Position numbers and translations under genes: made by a program
Shown: in pieces, positions 9,177 through 18,140 of the stretch
How the letters are laid out: every line of letters starts with the position of its first letter
Numbering within the stretch: position 1 is the stretch's first letter
Assembly (NCBI GenBank): GCA_902587155.1
Contig: CACIKE010000001.1
Coordinates: 62,001-126,000, forward strand
Direction of reading: 5' to 3'
Origin: an uncultured Pelagibacteraceae bacterium
GTDB taxonomy: Bacteria > Pseudomonadota > Alphaproteobacteria > Pelagibacterales > Pelagibacteraceae
DNA length: 64,000 bases
The notes under the pieces: generated by a model
Databases searched by the model: none
Told to the model about the DNA's origin: nothing
What the model saw: the letters and a program-made list of their open reading frames with translations, nothing else

Positions 9177-9689
9177 TTAAAAAATTGATTTAGAATATCT
9201 TTTCCAATTATCTTGGTAGTGTTTTGTGTTTTCAATAATAGCATTTTTTTCATCTTCAGTAATTTCTCTTACAATTTTTCCAGGTGAACCAATCACTAAA
9301 GAGTTGTCTGGAATTTCTTTGTTTTCTGTAATTAATGCTTTTGCTCCAATAAGACAGTTTTTTCCAATCTTTGCGTTATTTAAAATTACTGCTCCAATAC
9401 CAATCAAACTATTATCTCCTATTGTACATCCATGAAGCATAACCATATGCCCGACAGTAACATTCTTTCCCACCTTTAAAGGATAACCAGGATCTGTATG
9501 TAAAACACTTCCATCTTGAATGTTGGAACCCTCACCAATATGAATATTTTCTAAGTCGCCTCTTAAGGTTGCATTAAACCAAATACTAGAATTTTTTTCT
9601 AAGGTAACATCACCTATGATAGTTGCATTAGGTGCTACCCAATTTTCGCCAGAGTTTTTTGGTTTTTTATCTTTTAAATCGTAAAACAT
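9177..9689 (-). CDS. gamma-carbonic-anhydrase-family left-handed beta-helix protein
   Basis: 170 aa with hexapeptide repeats through most of its length. The trio of histidines that binds the metal in gamma-class carbonic anhydrases appears in DGSVLHTDPGYPL and VTVGHMVMLHGCTIGD. Members either hydrate CO2 or act as uncharacterised YrdA/PaaY-type proteins, and sequence alone does not decide. Its start lies 20 bases from the start of the divergent redoxin gene. Confidence 0.88.
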   Translation of the reverse strand: MFYDLKDKKPKNSGENWVAPNATIIGDVTLEKNSSIWFNATLRGDLENIHIGEGSNIQDGSVLHTDPGYPLKVGKNVTVGHMVMLHGCTIGDNSLIGIGAVILNNAKIGKNCLIGAKALITENKEIPDNSLVIGSPGKIVREITEDEKNAIIENTKHYQDNWKRYSKSIF

Positions 9690-9709
9690 AATTTATATAT
9701 TATTACATT

Positions 9710-10264
9710 ATGCCCATACAAACTCCAATATGTGATTTTGGTCAAAAAGCTCATGACTTTAAGCTTAAATCAACAGAGGGTAAAATTCTTTCCTTAGCAG
9801 ATGTGAAAGGTGAAAAAGGAACATTAATTATGTTTATCTGTAATCATTGCCCATATGTCAAAGCGGTTACAAAAGACATTGTTGAAGATTGTAAAAAATT
9901 AAAAGATATCGGTATTAACTCTGTAGCTATTTGCGCTAATGATGCAGAAAATTATCCTGAAGATTCATATGAAAATATGATTAAATTTTCAAAAGAAAAC
10001 CAATTTGATTTCCCCTATTTAGTTGATGAAACTCAAGAGATAGCAAAAACTTACGATGCAGTATGTACTCCTGATTTTTTTGGTTATAATAAAGATTTGG
10101 AACTTCAATACAGAGGAAGAGTGAGAGAACTTAAAAAATTAACACCGGTAAGAGATGGAGACAGTGATCTTTTAAAAGCAATGATACAAATTGCTGAAAC
10201 TAATAAAGGACCTGAAAACCAAATTCCTAGTGCTGGATGTGGTATTAAGTGGAAAACTAATTAA
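9710..10264 (+). CDS. thioredoxin-fold redoxin (AhpC/TSA-like)
   Basis: 184 aa with a thioredoxin fold: DFGQKAHDFKLKSTEGKILSL, then FICNHCPYVKAV (CxxC at about residues 45-48), and the cis-proline region in AVCTPDFFGYNKD. It belongs to the family usually annotated thioredoxin-like or AhpC/TSA and probably works as a thiol oxidoreductase or peroxidase. A further Cys occurs near the C-terminus (SAGCGIKWK). No signal peptide, so it is cytoplasmic. Its stop overlaps the next gene start (TAATG), coupling it to the glycosyltransferase. Confidence 0.85.
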   Translation: MPIQTPICDFGQKAHDFKLKSTEGKILSLADVKGEKGTLIMFICNHCPYVKAVTKDIVEDCKKLKDIGINSVAICANDAENYPEDSYENMIKFSKENQFDFPYLVDETQEIAKTYDAVCTPDFFGYNKDLELQYRGRVRELKKLTPVRDGDSDLLKAMIQIAETNKGPENQIPSAGCGIKWKTN

Positions 10265-11346
10265 TGTATATTATTGTTACTAGAACTTTTCCACCAGAAT
10301 TAGGTGGAATGCAAAGTTTGATGTGGGGTTTATCCCGTGAAATGTCCAAAAATTTTATGATTAAAGTTTTTGCAGATTATTATGAAAATCATAAAGATTT
10401 TGATGAACAAGCGAATTTTTCAATCGAAAGAGTTGGTGGATTAAAATTTTTAAGGAAAATAAGAAAAGCTCAATTAATAAATGAATTTTTAAAAGAGAAT
10501 AAAGTTGAGGGGATCGTTGCTGATCACTGGAAAAGTTTAGAATTAATTAAAACTAATAAAAAAAAGTATTGTTTAATTCATGGTAAAGAAATCAACTATC
10601 CTGTAGGAAGTTCATTAAATAAAAGAGCTATAAAAGTTCTTGATAATGTAGAAAAAGTAATTGCGAATTCTGAATACACGAGGAATTTAGCAATTAAAAA
10701 TGGTATGGACCAAGATAGAATTATAGTAATAAATCCTGGAGCTGAACCAGTTCAAGAATTAAATAAAAAATCTCTTGAGAAAGTTGAAAGTTTATTAAAA
10801 GTCAAAACACCTAGACTAATTACAGTTTCTAGATTCGATAAAAGAAAAAATCATGAAAAAGTAATCATGGCATTAAGAAATTTAAAACAACTATACCCTG
10901 ATATTGTTTATATTTGTATTGGTTATGGTGATGAAGAGCAGAATATAAAAAAATTAGTTGAAGAATTAGATCTAACTTCACAAGTAATGTTTTTTAAAGA
11001 TATAAGTTCTGATTTAAAAAATGCCTTAGTGGCAAAATCTAATATCTTTGTCATGCCATCTATAATACATAAAACTTCTGTAGAAGGTTTTGGAATAGCT
11101 TATGTTGAGGCTGCACAATATGGAATTCCTTCGATAGGAGGAAAGGATGGTGGTGCATCAGATGCTATTGACCACGATAGAACTGGATTAATTTGTGACG
11201 GTAACAATCTAGATGAAATTTATTCATCATTAAATTCAATGATTGAAAATAAAAAATATATCGAGCTTGGAAAAAATGCCAAAGAGTATGTTTCAAAATT
11301 TCAATGGGATAAAACTTTCGAAGAATACAAAAAAATTCTTAATTAA
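10264..11346 (+). CDS. glycosyltransferase family 4 (GT-B fold)
   Basis: 360 aa. The N-terminus has the acceptor-side glycine loop TRTFPPELGGMQ, the middle has the interdomain PRLITVSRFDKRKNHEKVI, and the C-terminal domain has SVEGFGIAYVEAAQYGIPSIG, the E-x7-E-type nucleotide-sugar site of GT4 enzymes. It probably adds a sugar during surface polysaccharide or glycolipid synthesis; donor and acceptor are unknown. It converges with the GT9 gene, sharing the TTAA that supplies both stop codons. Confidence 0.88.
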   Translation: MYIIVTRTFPPELGGMQSLMWGLSREMSKNFMIKVFADYYENHKDFDEQANFSIERVGGLKFLRKIRKAQLINEFLKENKVEGIVADHWKSLELIKTNKKKYCLIHGKEINYPVGSSLNKRAIKVLDNVEKVIANSEYTRNLAIKNGMDQDRIIVINPGAEPVQELNKKSLEKVESLLKVKTPRLITVSRFDKRKNHEKVIMALRNLKQLYPDIVYICIGYGDEEQNIKKLVEELDLTSQVMFFKDISSDLKNALVAKSNIFVMPSIIHKTSVEGFGIAYVEAAQYGIPSIGGKDGGASDAIDHDRTGLICDGNNLDEIYSSLNSMIENKKYIELGKNAKEYVSKFQWDKTFEEYKKILN

Positions 11347-12284
11347 TTTAAAGAATTAATTAATCTTTCAAAAACTTTTTCTGCACTCAAATTGTTTAAG
11401 TCTGTTACCTCAATTGCTTTAAAATTATCTCTTTCAATACTGACTTTGTATGCAGTAGTATGTTTTCCAAATAAAGTTAAACCTTTAGCTCCAACATGAG
11501 CTGCAATATGAGCAGGTCCCGTATCATTAGCAATAATAAAAGAGCTATCTTTGATTAAAGAAGTTAATTGTGAAATATCAAGCGCTTTTCCATTATCTAA
11601 TAAAACTTCAGCATTTATTTTTTTTGTGTCATTTATCTCGGACGGGCCTGGAGCTAAAACAATTTTATATTCATTACCAAATTTATCTAAAATAAGTTTT
11701 ATAAGATCATTATAATAAGGCCATTTTTTAATATGTAAGTGGGGTGAGCAAAAAGGGAATAATAAAATAAATTTATTTAATTCAAAGTTTTTTTTAATTT
11801 CATTAATATTAGAACAAGCCCAACTAAAGTTAGGATTTAAAGTATGAGATGTTTTTAGTCCTGAGGTTTGTAATTGATGATTAAATCTGTCTAAAACAGA
11901 GTGTTTATCAAATTCCTTTTTATCTATTGCCTCTGGCAAAGTTGTAATTGAGCTAGACCAGGTTTCTTTTTTTGATTTAGGAAAAAGAATATTTTTATAA
12001 AAATTTGTTCTTGAAGAATTTTGAAGATCAAAAACTTTTGAAAAACTATATTTCTTAAGTTCTCTCATTAAGAAATATAAGTAAATAAGATTATATCTGG
12101 GTAGTCTTTTATCTAAAATTAGCTCATGAATGAATGGACACTTTTTAAAAACTTCTAAATAAGCTTTTGTTGTAAGTAAATAAATACGATCATTTTTGTG
12201 ATTTTCATATATGTCTTGAATTGCACCACTCGCTTGCGCTATATCTCCTAATGATCCGTGTTTAATAATTAAAATATTAGACAT
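11343..12284 (-). CDS. glycosyltransferase family 9 (heptosyltransferase-like)
   Basis: 313 aa. The N-terminal ILIIKHGSLGDIAQASGAIQ is the classic GT9 opening, and FIIANDTGPAHIAAHVGAKGLTLFG is the conserved C-terminal donor-binding segment. Heptosyltransferases build the inner core of lipopolysaccharide; in marine alphaproteobacteria members may use other ADP/NDP-sugars. Start at 12284, 32 bases from the divergent gene. Confidence 0.88.
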   Translation of the reverse strand: MSNILIIKHGSLGDIAQASGAIQDIYENHKNDRIYLLTTKAYLEVFKKCPFIHELILDKRLPRYNLIYLYFLMRELKKYSFSKVFDLQNSSRTNFYKNILFPKSKKETWSSSITTLPEAIDKKEFDKHSVLDRFNHQLQTSGLKTSHTLNPNFSWACSNINEIKKNFELNKFILLFPFCSPHLHIKKWPYYNDLIKLILDKFGNEYKIVLAPGPSEINDTKKINAEVLLDNGKALDISQLTSLIKDSSFIIANDTGPAHIAAHVGAKGLTLFGKHTTAYKVSIERDNFKAIEVTDLNNLSAEKVFERLINSLN

Positions 12285-12316
12285 ATTTAAAACAAGATAG
12301 CACAGTATTAAATTTT

Positions 12317-12706
12317 ATGAATAAAATTATAGTGGAAGTCTCAATTGGTGAACTTTTGGATAAAATTTCTATTTTAGAAATTAAGCAAGGAAAAATTAAA
12401 GATGTAGAAAAACTCAAGTTTATAAATGATGAATATTCTATTTTGAAAAAACAATTAGAAAAAAATATTAAGTCTGATGATAAACTTGATAAACTTTTTC
12501 AGTCTTTAAAAGAGATAAATAATAAACTTTGGATTATAGAAGATAATAAAAGACAATGTGAAAAAGATAAAGATTTTGGAGAAAAATTTATAAAGCTTTC
12601 AAGAGATGTTCATTTTTTGAATGATGATAGAGCAAAAATAAAATTGGAGATCAATAATCATACAGGATCAAGTATTAAAGAGATAAAAGAATACACAAGT
12701 TACTAA
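12317..12706 (+). CDS. small helical protein, DUF6165-like
   Basis: 129 aa, charged and almost entirely helical, with EVSIGELLDKISILEIKQGKI at the N-terminus, which I associate with the DUF6165 family (from memory, not checked). Long Lys/Glu-rich heptads suggest a coiled coil over residues ~25-115. It has no signal peptide or membrane span. Position between glycosyltransferases and a methyltransferase-like gene suggests a role in polysaccharide assembly, but function is unknown. Confidence 0.7.
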   Translation: MNKIIVEVSIGELLDKISILEIKQGKIKDVEKLKFINDEYSILKKQLEKNIKSDDKLDKLFQSLKEINNKLWIIEDNKRQCEKDKDFGEKFIKLSRDVHFLNDDRAKIKLEINNHTGSSIKEIKEYTSY

Positions 12707-12711
12707 AAAAG

Positions 12712-13548
12712 ATGCATTCAAATATTCTTGAGAAAAATATTCCTTTTTGGTTAGATAAACACCTAGATTTTTTAAATGAATTTTCCCTACTTTATAAGAC
12801 AAGACCAATAAAAAATAATAAAGGTGGGATGTTATTTACTCACATGTTTTATTTTTATTTAATACTTAAAAATTTAAAACCTGAATTAATTATCGAAAGT
12901 GGAGTATATAAGGGTCAATCTACCTGGTTAATAGAAAACACTTTGCCAAATTCGAAAATAATTTCAATTGATATAGATTTAAATAAAAGAGAATATATCT
13001 CAAAAAAGTCTGAATATAGATCTTTGGACTTCAAATATAATGAATTTAAGAATTTGCCAAATAATACATTGGTTTTTTTTGATGATCACGTAAACCATAT
13101 AGAAAGAATAAAACAATCAAATTTTTTTGGTATCAAACATATTATCCTAGAAGATAATTACCCAACTAGCGAAGGAGACTTTCAAACTTTAAAACAAATC
13201 TCTAATAGTTTAAATTTTAATCACAAACCAGGATTTTTAAGTTTAATTAAAACTTATTATCAATTTACTAACATTATAATTAAAAAAATATTTTTATCCA
13301 AATATAACTCTGATATTGATCTTAATAATATAAATCAAAGAATAAGAGATGCTTTTTATAATAAAGAGACTTCACGGTATCTTAATGATTTGTTTGAAAC
13401 CTATTATGAGTTTCCGCCACTAATAAATAATAATCATAATAATAAAACGTGTAAAAAACCTATATTACAAGAGACTCCTGAGAATATTCTTGAATTTTCA
13501 AATGAACTTTTGGATTATAACTTTATTACTTATATAAAATTAAAATAA
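12712..13548 (+). CDS. putative SAM-dependent methyltransferase-like protein of the polysaccharide block
   Basis: 278 aa. A Rossmann-like core is visible: LIIESGVYKGQSTWLIE resembles SAM-binding motif I (E-x-G-x-x-x-G), followed by KIISIDIDLN (acidic end of strand 2) and NTLVFFDDHVNHIERI (strand 4 with DDH). This resembles TylF/CmcI-type or other small-molecule methyltransferases. The C-terminal ~120 residues are unfamiliar. It starts six bases after the DUF6165-like gene. Substrate unknown; modification of a surface sugar is an inference from neighbours. Confidence 0.6.
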   Translation: MHSNILEKNIPFWLDKHLDFLNEFSLLYKTRPIKNNKGGMLFTHMFYFYLILKNLKPELIIESGVYKGQSTWLIENTLPNSKIISIDIDLNKREYISKKSEYRSLDFKYNEFKNLPNNTLVFFDDHVNHIERIKQSNFFGIKHIILEDNYPTSEGDFQTLKQISNSLNFNHKPGFLSLIKTYYQFTNIIIKKIFLSKYNSDIDLNNINQRIRDAFYNKETSRYLNDLFETYYEFPPLINNNHNNKTCKKPILQETPENILEFSNELLDYNFITYIKLK

Positions 13549-13565
13549 TATTCTAGGATAACAGA

Positions 13566-14717
13566 ATGGCTTTACATTTTTCAAAAGAAGAGTTTTCCTA
13601 TAGAAAAAGTAAAGTATTAGACTCTATGCAAGAGCAAAATCTTGATGCTCTTTTAATGTTTAGACAAGAGTCTATGTATTGGTTGACTGGTTATGACACA
13701 TTTGGTTATGTTTTTTTTCAATCATTAATTTTAGATAAAAGTGGAAATATAGTATTACTGACAAGAGCCCCTGATTTAAGACAGGCTCAAAATACGTCAA
13801 ATATAAAGGATATCAGAATTTGGGTTGATAAAGATGGATCAAACCCAACTAATGATCTTAAAGTTATTTTGGATGAGTTAAATCTTAAAGGAAAAAAATT
13901 AGGAATTGAATATGAAGCATATGGTTTAACTGGTAGTAATGCTCTTCGATTAAATAAATCTTTAGAAAATTATTGTTCTCTTGAAGATAAATCAGACTTA
14001 ATAACAAAATTACGAGTTGTAAAATCTAAGGAGGAAATTGTTTATGTCAAAAAAGCTGCAGAGCTTGCGGATAAAGCCTTGGACGAAGTGTGGAAACATA
14101 CAAAAGCTGGTGTTAGTGAATCAAAGATATTGGCAGAAATGAACAGAGTTATATTTGAGGGTGGTGGAGATTATCCTGCAAATGAATTTATAATTGGTTC
14201 TGGTAAAAATGCACTGCTTTGTCGTTATCAAGCAGAAAAACAAATTTTAGATAAACAAGATCAATTGACTATTGAATGGGCTGGTACTTATAGACATTAC
14301 CATTCTGCAATGTTTAGAACTATTCCTATTGGTAAAGCAGATCCTAAACATCATAAAATGCATGAAGCATGTGTTGAAGCTCTTAAAAATTGTGAGAGTA
14401 AATTAAGACCTGGGAATAAAGTTGGAGAAGTTTTTGATATTCATGCAAAAACATTTGATGACCTTGGTTTTAAAAAAGCTAGAATGAACGCTTGTGGTTA
14501 CTCATTAGGAAATACTTTTTCTCCCAACTGGATGGATTGGCCAATGCTATACACTGGCAATCCGTATGTAATAGAACCTGGTAATGTGTTCTTCCTACAT
14601 ATGATCTTAATGGATTCTACGAATAATTTAGCGATGAATCTAGGGGAAACTTATCTTGTGACTGAAAATGGAAACGAAAGATTAGGAAAACAAAAATTAG
14701 ATCTAGTTGTTCTTTAG
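13566..14717 (+). CDS. M24-family pita-bread hydrolase without metal ligands (creatinase/ectoine-hydrolase-like)
   Basis: 383 aa. An N-terminal creatinase domain (SKEEFSYRKSKVLDSMQEQN, then FRQESMYWLTGYDTFGY) is followed by a pita-bread catalytic domain. In metallopeptidases the latter carries D, D, H, E, E ligands. Here the first pair region reads IEWAGTYRHYHSAMFRT, with the aspartates lost, the HGxGH region reads ACGYSLGN, and the first glutamate region reads VFFLHMILMD. That pattern fits metal-independent creatinase or ectoine hydrolase (DoeA-like) rather than Xaa-Pro peptidase. A good ribosome site (AGGA) precedes the ATG. Its last 62 codons (with stop) have a diverged second copy at 18287-18472. 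Confidence 0.8.
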   Translation: MALHFSKEEFSYRKSKVLDSMQEQNLDALLMFRQESMYWLTGYDTFGYVFFQSLILDKSGNIVLLTRAPDLRQAQNTSNIKDIRIWVDKDGSNPTNDLKVILDELNLKGKKLGIEYEAYGLTGSNALRLNKSLENYCSLEDKSDLITKLRVVKSKEEIVYVKKAAELADKALDEVWKHTKAGVSESKILAEMNRVIFEGGGDYPANEFIIGSGKNALLCRYQAEKQILDKQDQLTIEWAGTYRHYHSAMFRTIPIGKADPKHHKMHEACVEALKNCESKLRPGNKVGEVFDIHAKTFDDLGFKKARMNACGYSLGNTFSPNWMDWPMLYTGNPYVIEPGNVFFLHMILMDSTNNLAMNLGETYLVTENGNERLGKQKLDLVVL

Positions 14718-14721
14718 CATC

Positions 14722-14745
14722 TATGTGTCGGTCTTGTGCCGGTTT
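14722..14745. repeat. 24-bp direct repeat, left copy
   Basis: Identical over 24 bases to 18141-18164. It is markedly richer in G+C than the surrounding DNA. It has an internal near-repeat: TGTGTCGGTCT followed by TGTGCCGGTTT, two 11-mers differing at two positions. It lies four bases after the stop codon of the intact M24 gene. The two copies bracket the GHKL cassette. Confidence 0.9.
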
Positions 14746-14789
14746 TACTAGAATATCCTATAAATAAATTGTTGTTATTTAAAAAAAGT

Positions 14790-17138
14790 TTAATTTAAAG
14801 ATTTTGAGTGTTTTCTAATTTCCTCATTAAGGACACTGTCTTTAAGTAAAATTTTATGAATTCTATCTAAAAAAATTGCTTTTTCTTCGTCTACTTTAAA
14901 CATAAAATTCATTATTGTATCTTCAATATTAGCTTTATCTACTAATCCAACATATGTTGATGGATCATATCTTGAATTTAAAGTCATACGTTTTTGAATC
15001 ATTGCCTCGGTTATAATTTCTGCCAATAAAGATTTAAAACATGATGTTTCTTGTCCTGGATAATTATTTTCTTTTTTACCAAGATATCTTTTCAATTGAT
15101 CATGTTCTCCAGCAATTTCGAGTGTGTTAGGACTTTGAGGATTCCATTGATATCGTTGTTTACCATATTTATTTGGAAGAATTTGAAAATTAAATTTAGA
15201 TTTATCATCATCATCGTCTTCATCTTCCTTATTCAAAACATTTATGTAAGTTGAGGCTCTTTTTCCATTTAATTGAATGGTTATTTCATTATTCGAGGAT
15301 AAAGTACGTCCTTCTACCTGTAAAAATCCGACTGCATAATTTGGTCCATAGATAGAAAATTTACACTGCCCAATTATTTTTAAATGATTAGAATCGACAT
15401 TAAAAACTTTTGCTATCAATTCCTCATCTGATGTATTTTTTGTTATTACCTCTGGTACTTTCGCAAAAATTTTTAATCTTTTAACTTTATTCATTTTGAT
15501 ATTATAGACCTCTTTTTCAAATTCTAATTCATTTTTGAAAACTCTATTTTCCTCAGCTAAAACATTAATTTTAAGAGAGGTTCTTATTTGCCCCTCCTTT
15601 TGATAAACATTTATAGAAATATCTTTTTTTGGCTTTGCGCCCTCTATTTCGAATTTAAAGAATATTAAGTTTTTCTTCTTTTTTGAAACTGTGTATTTTA
15701 CTTTTTTACTATGAAAAATTACACAATCGTTGTCTCCTTTAGAAACATCTATAAATGCAGTATCTAGATTAGCAGATAAATTTTCTTTTCTGGTATAGGC
15801 GTAAATAAATTTTCTTTTTCCAACATGTAAATTTTGTTTAGGGGGAATAAACTTCCATTGGTTTAAATCAATTTCTATGCCTTGAATATCTGTATCATCT
15901 TCTTCATATAGATCATCCATAAGTTTTGCGCACTCTTTTGCTAATTCGTCTAGAGTTTCTTTGGTATTTTCATTTTCAATGTTTTTATTTTCTGCAGAAT
16001 TTCTATCTTCTAAAATAAATTTTTTTATTATTTCTTTTGGAATTCTGAACAATTCGTCAACTGCTGGATGATCTCTTTTTAAACCTTCTACTCTTTTTAA
16101 GTCTATTATGGCATGAGGGTTGTCTTTAGATGCAGATTTATTCTTAGATTGATTCTCATCATAATCATTTAACAATCTAGTAATAAGATTTGATTTTAAA
16201 TAACCAAAATAATACTTACCTTCTGGCGCTATATCATAGGTGCTATCTAATAAACTTTTTTCATGTACAGCCTTTTTTCCAATAATACTTACTCCCCATT
16301 GTCTAAATCTTTTATCTCCTTCACCACTATCAAGTGGCATTTCACTTTTAAATAATTTAAATATGACCTTTGAGTCTTCTCCAAATCTTTCTTTATACTT
16401 ATTAACATAAAAAGTTTTTTCCTCTACTAGATTTCCTTTTGGTGGATAATGAGAAAGAACTGTGTCATCATTTTTAGATTTAAATTTTAAAGATAAAGTT
16501 TTTTTTTCGTGATGAAGTATTTCACTTAAAGCGTAATGAAGTGGAATTTTTTTAATCAAATCACTAGTTCTAAGATGATAACCAGATTTTTCAGCAGATA
16601 TTTCTAATTGAATAGCGGTGCCATTTTTTCTATTTTTAACACCAACCATTTTATAATGTGAGTTTTTGGCTTTTACATTTTTCGCGTATACTTGAAATTT
16701 TCTTGTTAAGTGATCAATTTTAATTTGTGAAAACTTATCATCTTTTATTGAGATTACAGAAACATCTCCAATAGATGCAGCATCTTTTGCTCCTCTTCCA
16801 GCAATACCACGAGATGCTGTACCACTTTGTTTTTCACCATAATTTCCAAAACACTTTTCAAGCGTTTCATATGTCATGCCCTCAGCTTGATCTTTAATAA
16901 TTAAAACAGTAGGGTTCTTTTTTCCTCCTGGATAATATTCAAAAAGACTTTTACCAAACCATTTTTTTTCATTCTTTGCTTGTGATAATCTCTCACATGA
17001 ATCGTCTACATTGGTTAAAAATTCAACTATTGCCTCCCATAATGAACTCATGGACTCATCACTAAGTTGCCTATAAACTCTTTTTGCAACTTTCATATCT
17101 TTTGAAATTAATGGTTTGCCAGAATTATTGATTATCAT
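14790..17138 (-). CDS. MORC-like GHKL ATPase, putative defence-system effector or motor
   Basis: 782 aa. The N-terminal GHKL (Bergerat) ATP site is complete: N-box EAIVEFLTNVDDS (Glu39, Asn43, Asp46), G1 box IKDQAEGM (Asp83, Gly87), and a glycine-rich lid SGTASRGIAGRGAKDA (about 105-120), close in style to MORC ATPases. Residues ~180-390 may hold the S5-like transducer domain. The C-terminal half is probably beta-rich, with acidic runs near 420 and 655. Related MORC-like ATPases are known beside restriction systems. It is the last gene of the cassette and overlaps the upstream gene by four bases (ATGA), implying coupled translation. No nuclease motif is visible. Confidence 0.75.
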   Translation of the reverse strand: MIINNSGKPLISKDMKVAKRVYRQLSDESMSSLWEAIVEFLTNVDDSCERLSQAKNEKKWFGKSLFEYYPGGKKNPTVLIIKDQAEGMTYETLEKCFGNYGEKQSGTASRGIAGRGAKDAASIGDVSVISIKDDKFSQIKIDHLTRKFQVYAKNVKAKNSHYKMVGVKNRKNGTAIQLEISAEKSGYHLRTSDLIKKIPLHYALSEILHHEKKTLSLKFKSKNDDTVLSHYPPKGNLVEEKTFYVNKYKERFGEDSKVIFKLFKSEMPLDSGEGDKRFRQWGVSIIGKKAVHEKSLLDSTYDIAPEGKYYFGYLKSNLITRLLNDYDENQSKNKSASKDNPHAIIDLKRVEGLKRDHPAVDELFRIPKEIIKKFILEDRNSAENKNIENENTKETLDELAKECAKLMDDLYEEDDTDIQGIEIDLNQWKFIPPKQNLHVGKRKFIYAYTRKENLSANLDTAFIDVSKGDNDCVIFHSKKVKYTVSKKKKNLIFFKFEIEGAKPKKDISINVYQKEGQIRTSLKINVLAEENRVFKNELEFEKEVYNIKMNKVKRLKIFAKVPEVITKNTSDEELIAKVFNVDSNHLKIIGQCKFSIYGPNYAVGFLQVEGRTLSSNNEITIQLNGKRASTYINVLNKEDEDDDDDKSKFNFQILPNKYGKQRYQWNPQSPNTLEIAGEHDQLKRYLGKKENNYPGQETSCFKSLLAEIITEAMIQKRMTLNSRYDPSTYVGLVDKANIEDTIMNFMFKVDEEKAIFLDRIHKILLKDSVLNEEIRKHSKSLN

Positions 17139-17815
17139 AAAACCTTCTTTAATAATTTTTTTGATTTATTTAAAGCTCCTTTTCTTTTTTCTTCATTAAA
17201 TAAGTCACTATGTTTAACTTCAATATATTCTAAAAAATTATGAACACTTTCATTTAGTTCATTTGCAAAAGTTTTTGTTTCATAAAATTTTTCAATAAGT
17301 CTTGGTGTATTACTTGTTAAAACCTTAAGGATTTCAGCAACATCATAAATAGTTCTATCTTTTAATTTTTTTTCTTTGTTTGATTTCCATTCTTTATAAA
17401 AATCTGATTGTTTGATTGATATTAGATAGCTTTTTTCATGCTGTTGAGGATTACTTTTATTTTTTTTTATGTCTATAAATTCTCCTAAATCAGCCTTACA
17501 AAAAGATAACCCTTCATCTGTAAGTATCCATCCATCTTTATTTGGGTCTTCATTTTTTGTACCAAATACTTTTTTTTCTTCACTTAAATGAGTTAATGTT
17601 TTGTATGCTTGAGTTATATCGGGAAAATTTTTAAATTTTTTTAATTTCCATGAGAATAAATCTCTATTTATTTGGAATGCTCTGTGGCTCACCTCTTCAG
17701 TGTGCACTCTTTTTTTATTACCACCTCTTTGATATAGGCTAATAAGAACTATCTCTTTCTTAGTTAATTTTGCGTACTTTTTATCTTTTAAAGTCGAAAC
17801 CATCTTTTTTTTCAT
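17135..17815 (-). CDS. winged-helix protein of the GHKL cassette
   Basis: 226 aa, not recognised as a named family. Residues ~15-110 look like a winged-helix domain: TKKEIVLISLYQRGG, then FSWKLKKFKNFPDITQAYKTL, a turn with GTKN-DPNKDGWILT (wing), and DEGLSF. The C-terminal ~100 residues are helical and highly charged (KEWKSNKEKKLKDRTIYDVAEILKVL). It could bind DNA, recruit the ATPase to DNA, or regulate the operon; a palindrome in the operon promoter offers a possible site. It overlaps the upstream small gene by 35 bases and the ATPase gene by four. Confidence 0.65.
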   Translation of the reverse strand: MKKKMVSTLKDKKYAKLTKKEIVLISLYQRGGNKKRVHTEEVSHRAFQINRDLFSWKLKKFKNFPDITQAYKTLTHLSEEKKVFGTKNEDPNKDGWILTDEGLSFCKADLGEFIDIKKNKSNPQQHEKSYLISIKQSDFYKEWKSNKEKKLKDRTIYDVAEILKVLTSNTPRLIEKFYETKTFANELNESVHNFLEYIEVKHSDLFNEEKRKGALNKSKKLLKKVL

Positions 17816-18011
17816 CTTTTTTTGAATTTTTAAATTTATCTTTAACTTTCTTTAATTCTTTATCTAAAGCATTCATCATTTGACTTACTTGTTCAGATGA
17901 ATACGAATAGTGGCTTTTGTTAGATAAATTTCCAATTAATTGAATAGATTTGATTGTTTTATTTACTCTTAATTTTGCTAATTCCAAAAACTTATTTTTT
18001 TTATCTTTCAT
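17781..18011 (-). CDS. small helical protein, first gene of the GHKL cassette
   Basis: 76 aa and very lysine-rich. Core pattern: LAKLRVNKTIKSIQLIGNL, then SNKSHYSYSSEQVSQMMNAL, then DKELKKVKDKF. I have the impression that small proteins with the LIGNLSN-Y-Y motif recur in bacterial islands, but this was not checked. It looks like an all-helical adaptor or a DNA- or protein-binding partner. The ATG lies about 14 bases after a consensus -10 box, so the mRNA leader is very short. Gene order small protein, winged helix, ATPase, with overlapping frames, argues for one functional unit. Confidence 0.65.
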   Translation of the reverse strand: MKDKKNKFLELAKLRVNKTIKSIQLIGNLSNKSHYSYSSEQVSQMMNALDKELKKVKDKFKNSKKDEKKDGFDFKR

Positions 18012-18024
18012 ATATTATGTAATA

Positions 18025-18053
18025 TATATAATATATTATATAATATATGTCAA
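18025..18053 (-). promoter_or_regulatory. consensus promoter with palindromic operator for the GHKL cassette
   Basis: On the minus strand TTGACA (18053-18048) and TATATA (18030-18025) are separated by exactly 17 bases. The spacer plus the last -35 base form an 18-bp perfect palindrome (18031-18048). A second short inverted repeat, TATGT-CA-ACATA, overlaps the -35 box (18046-18057). The arrangement is a strong sigma-70-type promoter that could be blocked by a dimeric repressor, perhaps the winged-helix protein. In AT-rich DNA such palindromes can arise by chance, so the operator role is tentative. Confidence 0.6.
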
Positions 18054-18140
18054 CATAATATTTATTACAATTTTTAATAAAAATTGATAAATAATTAAAC
18101 CCTAGATTGTATTTTGGTTTATGTTGTCATAATTGGTTCT

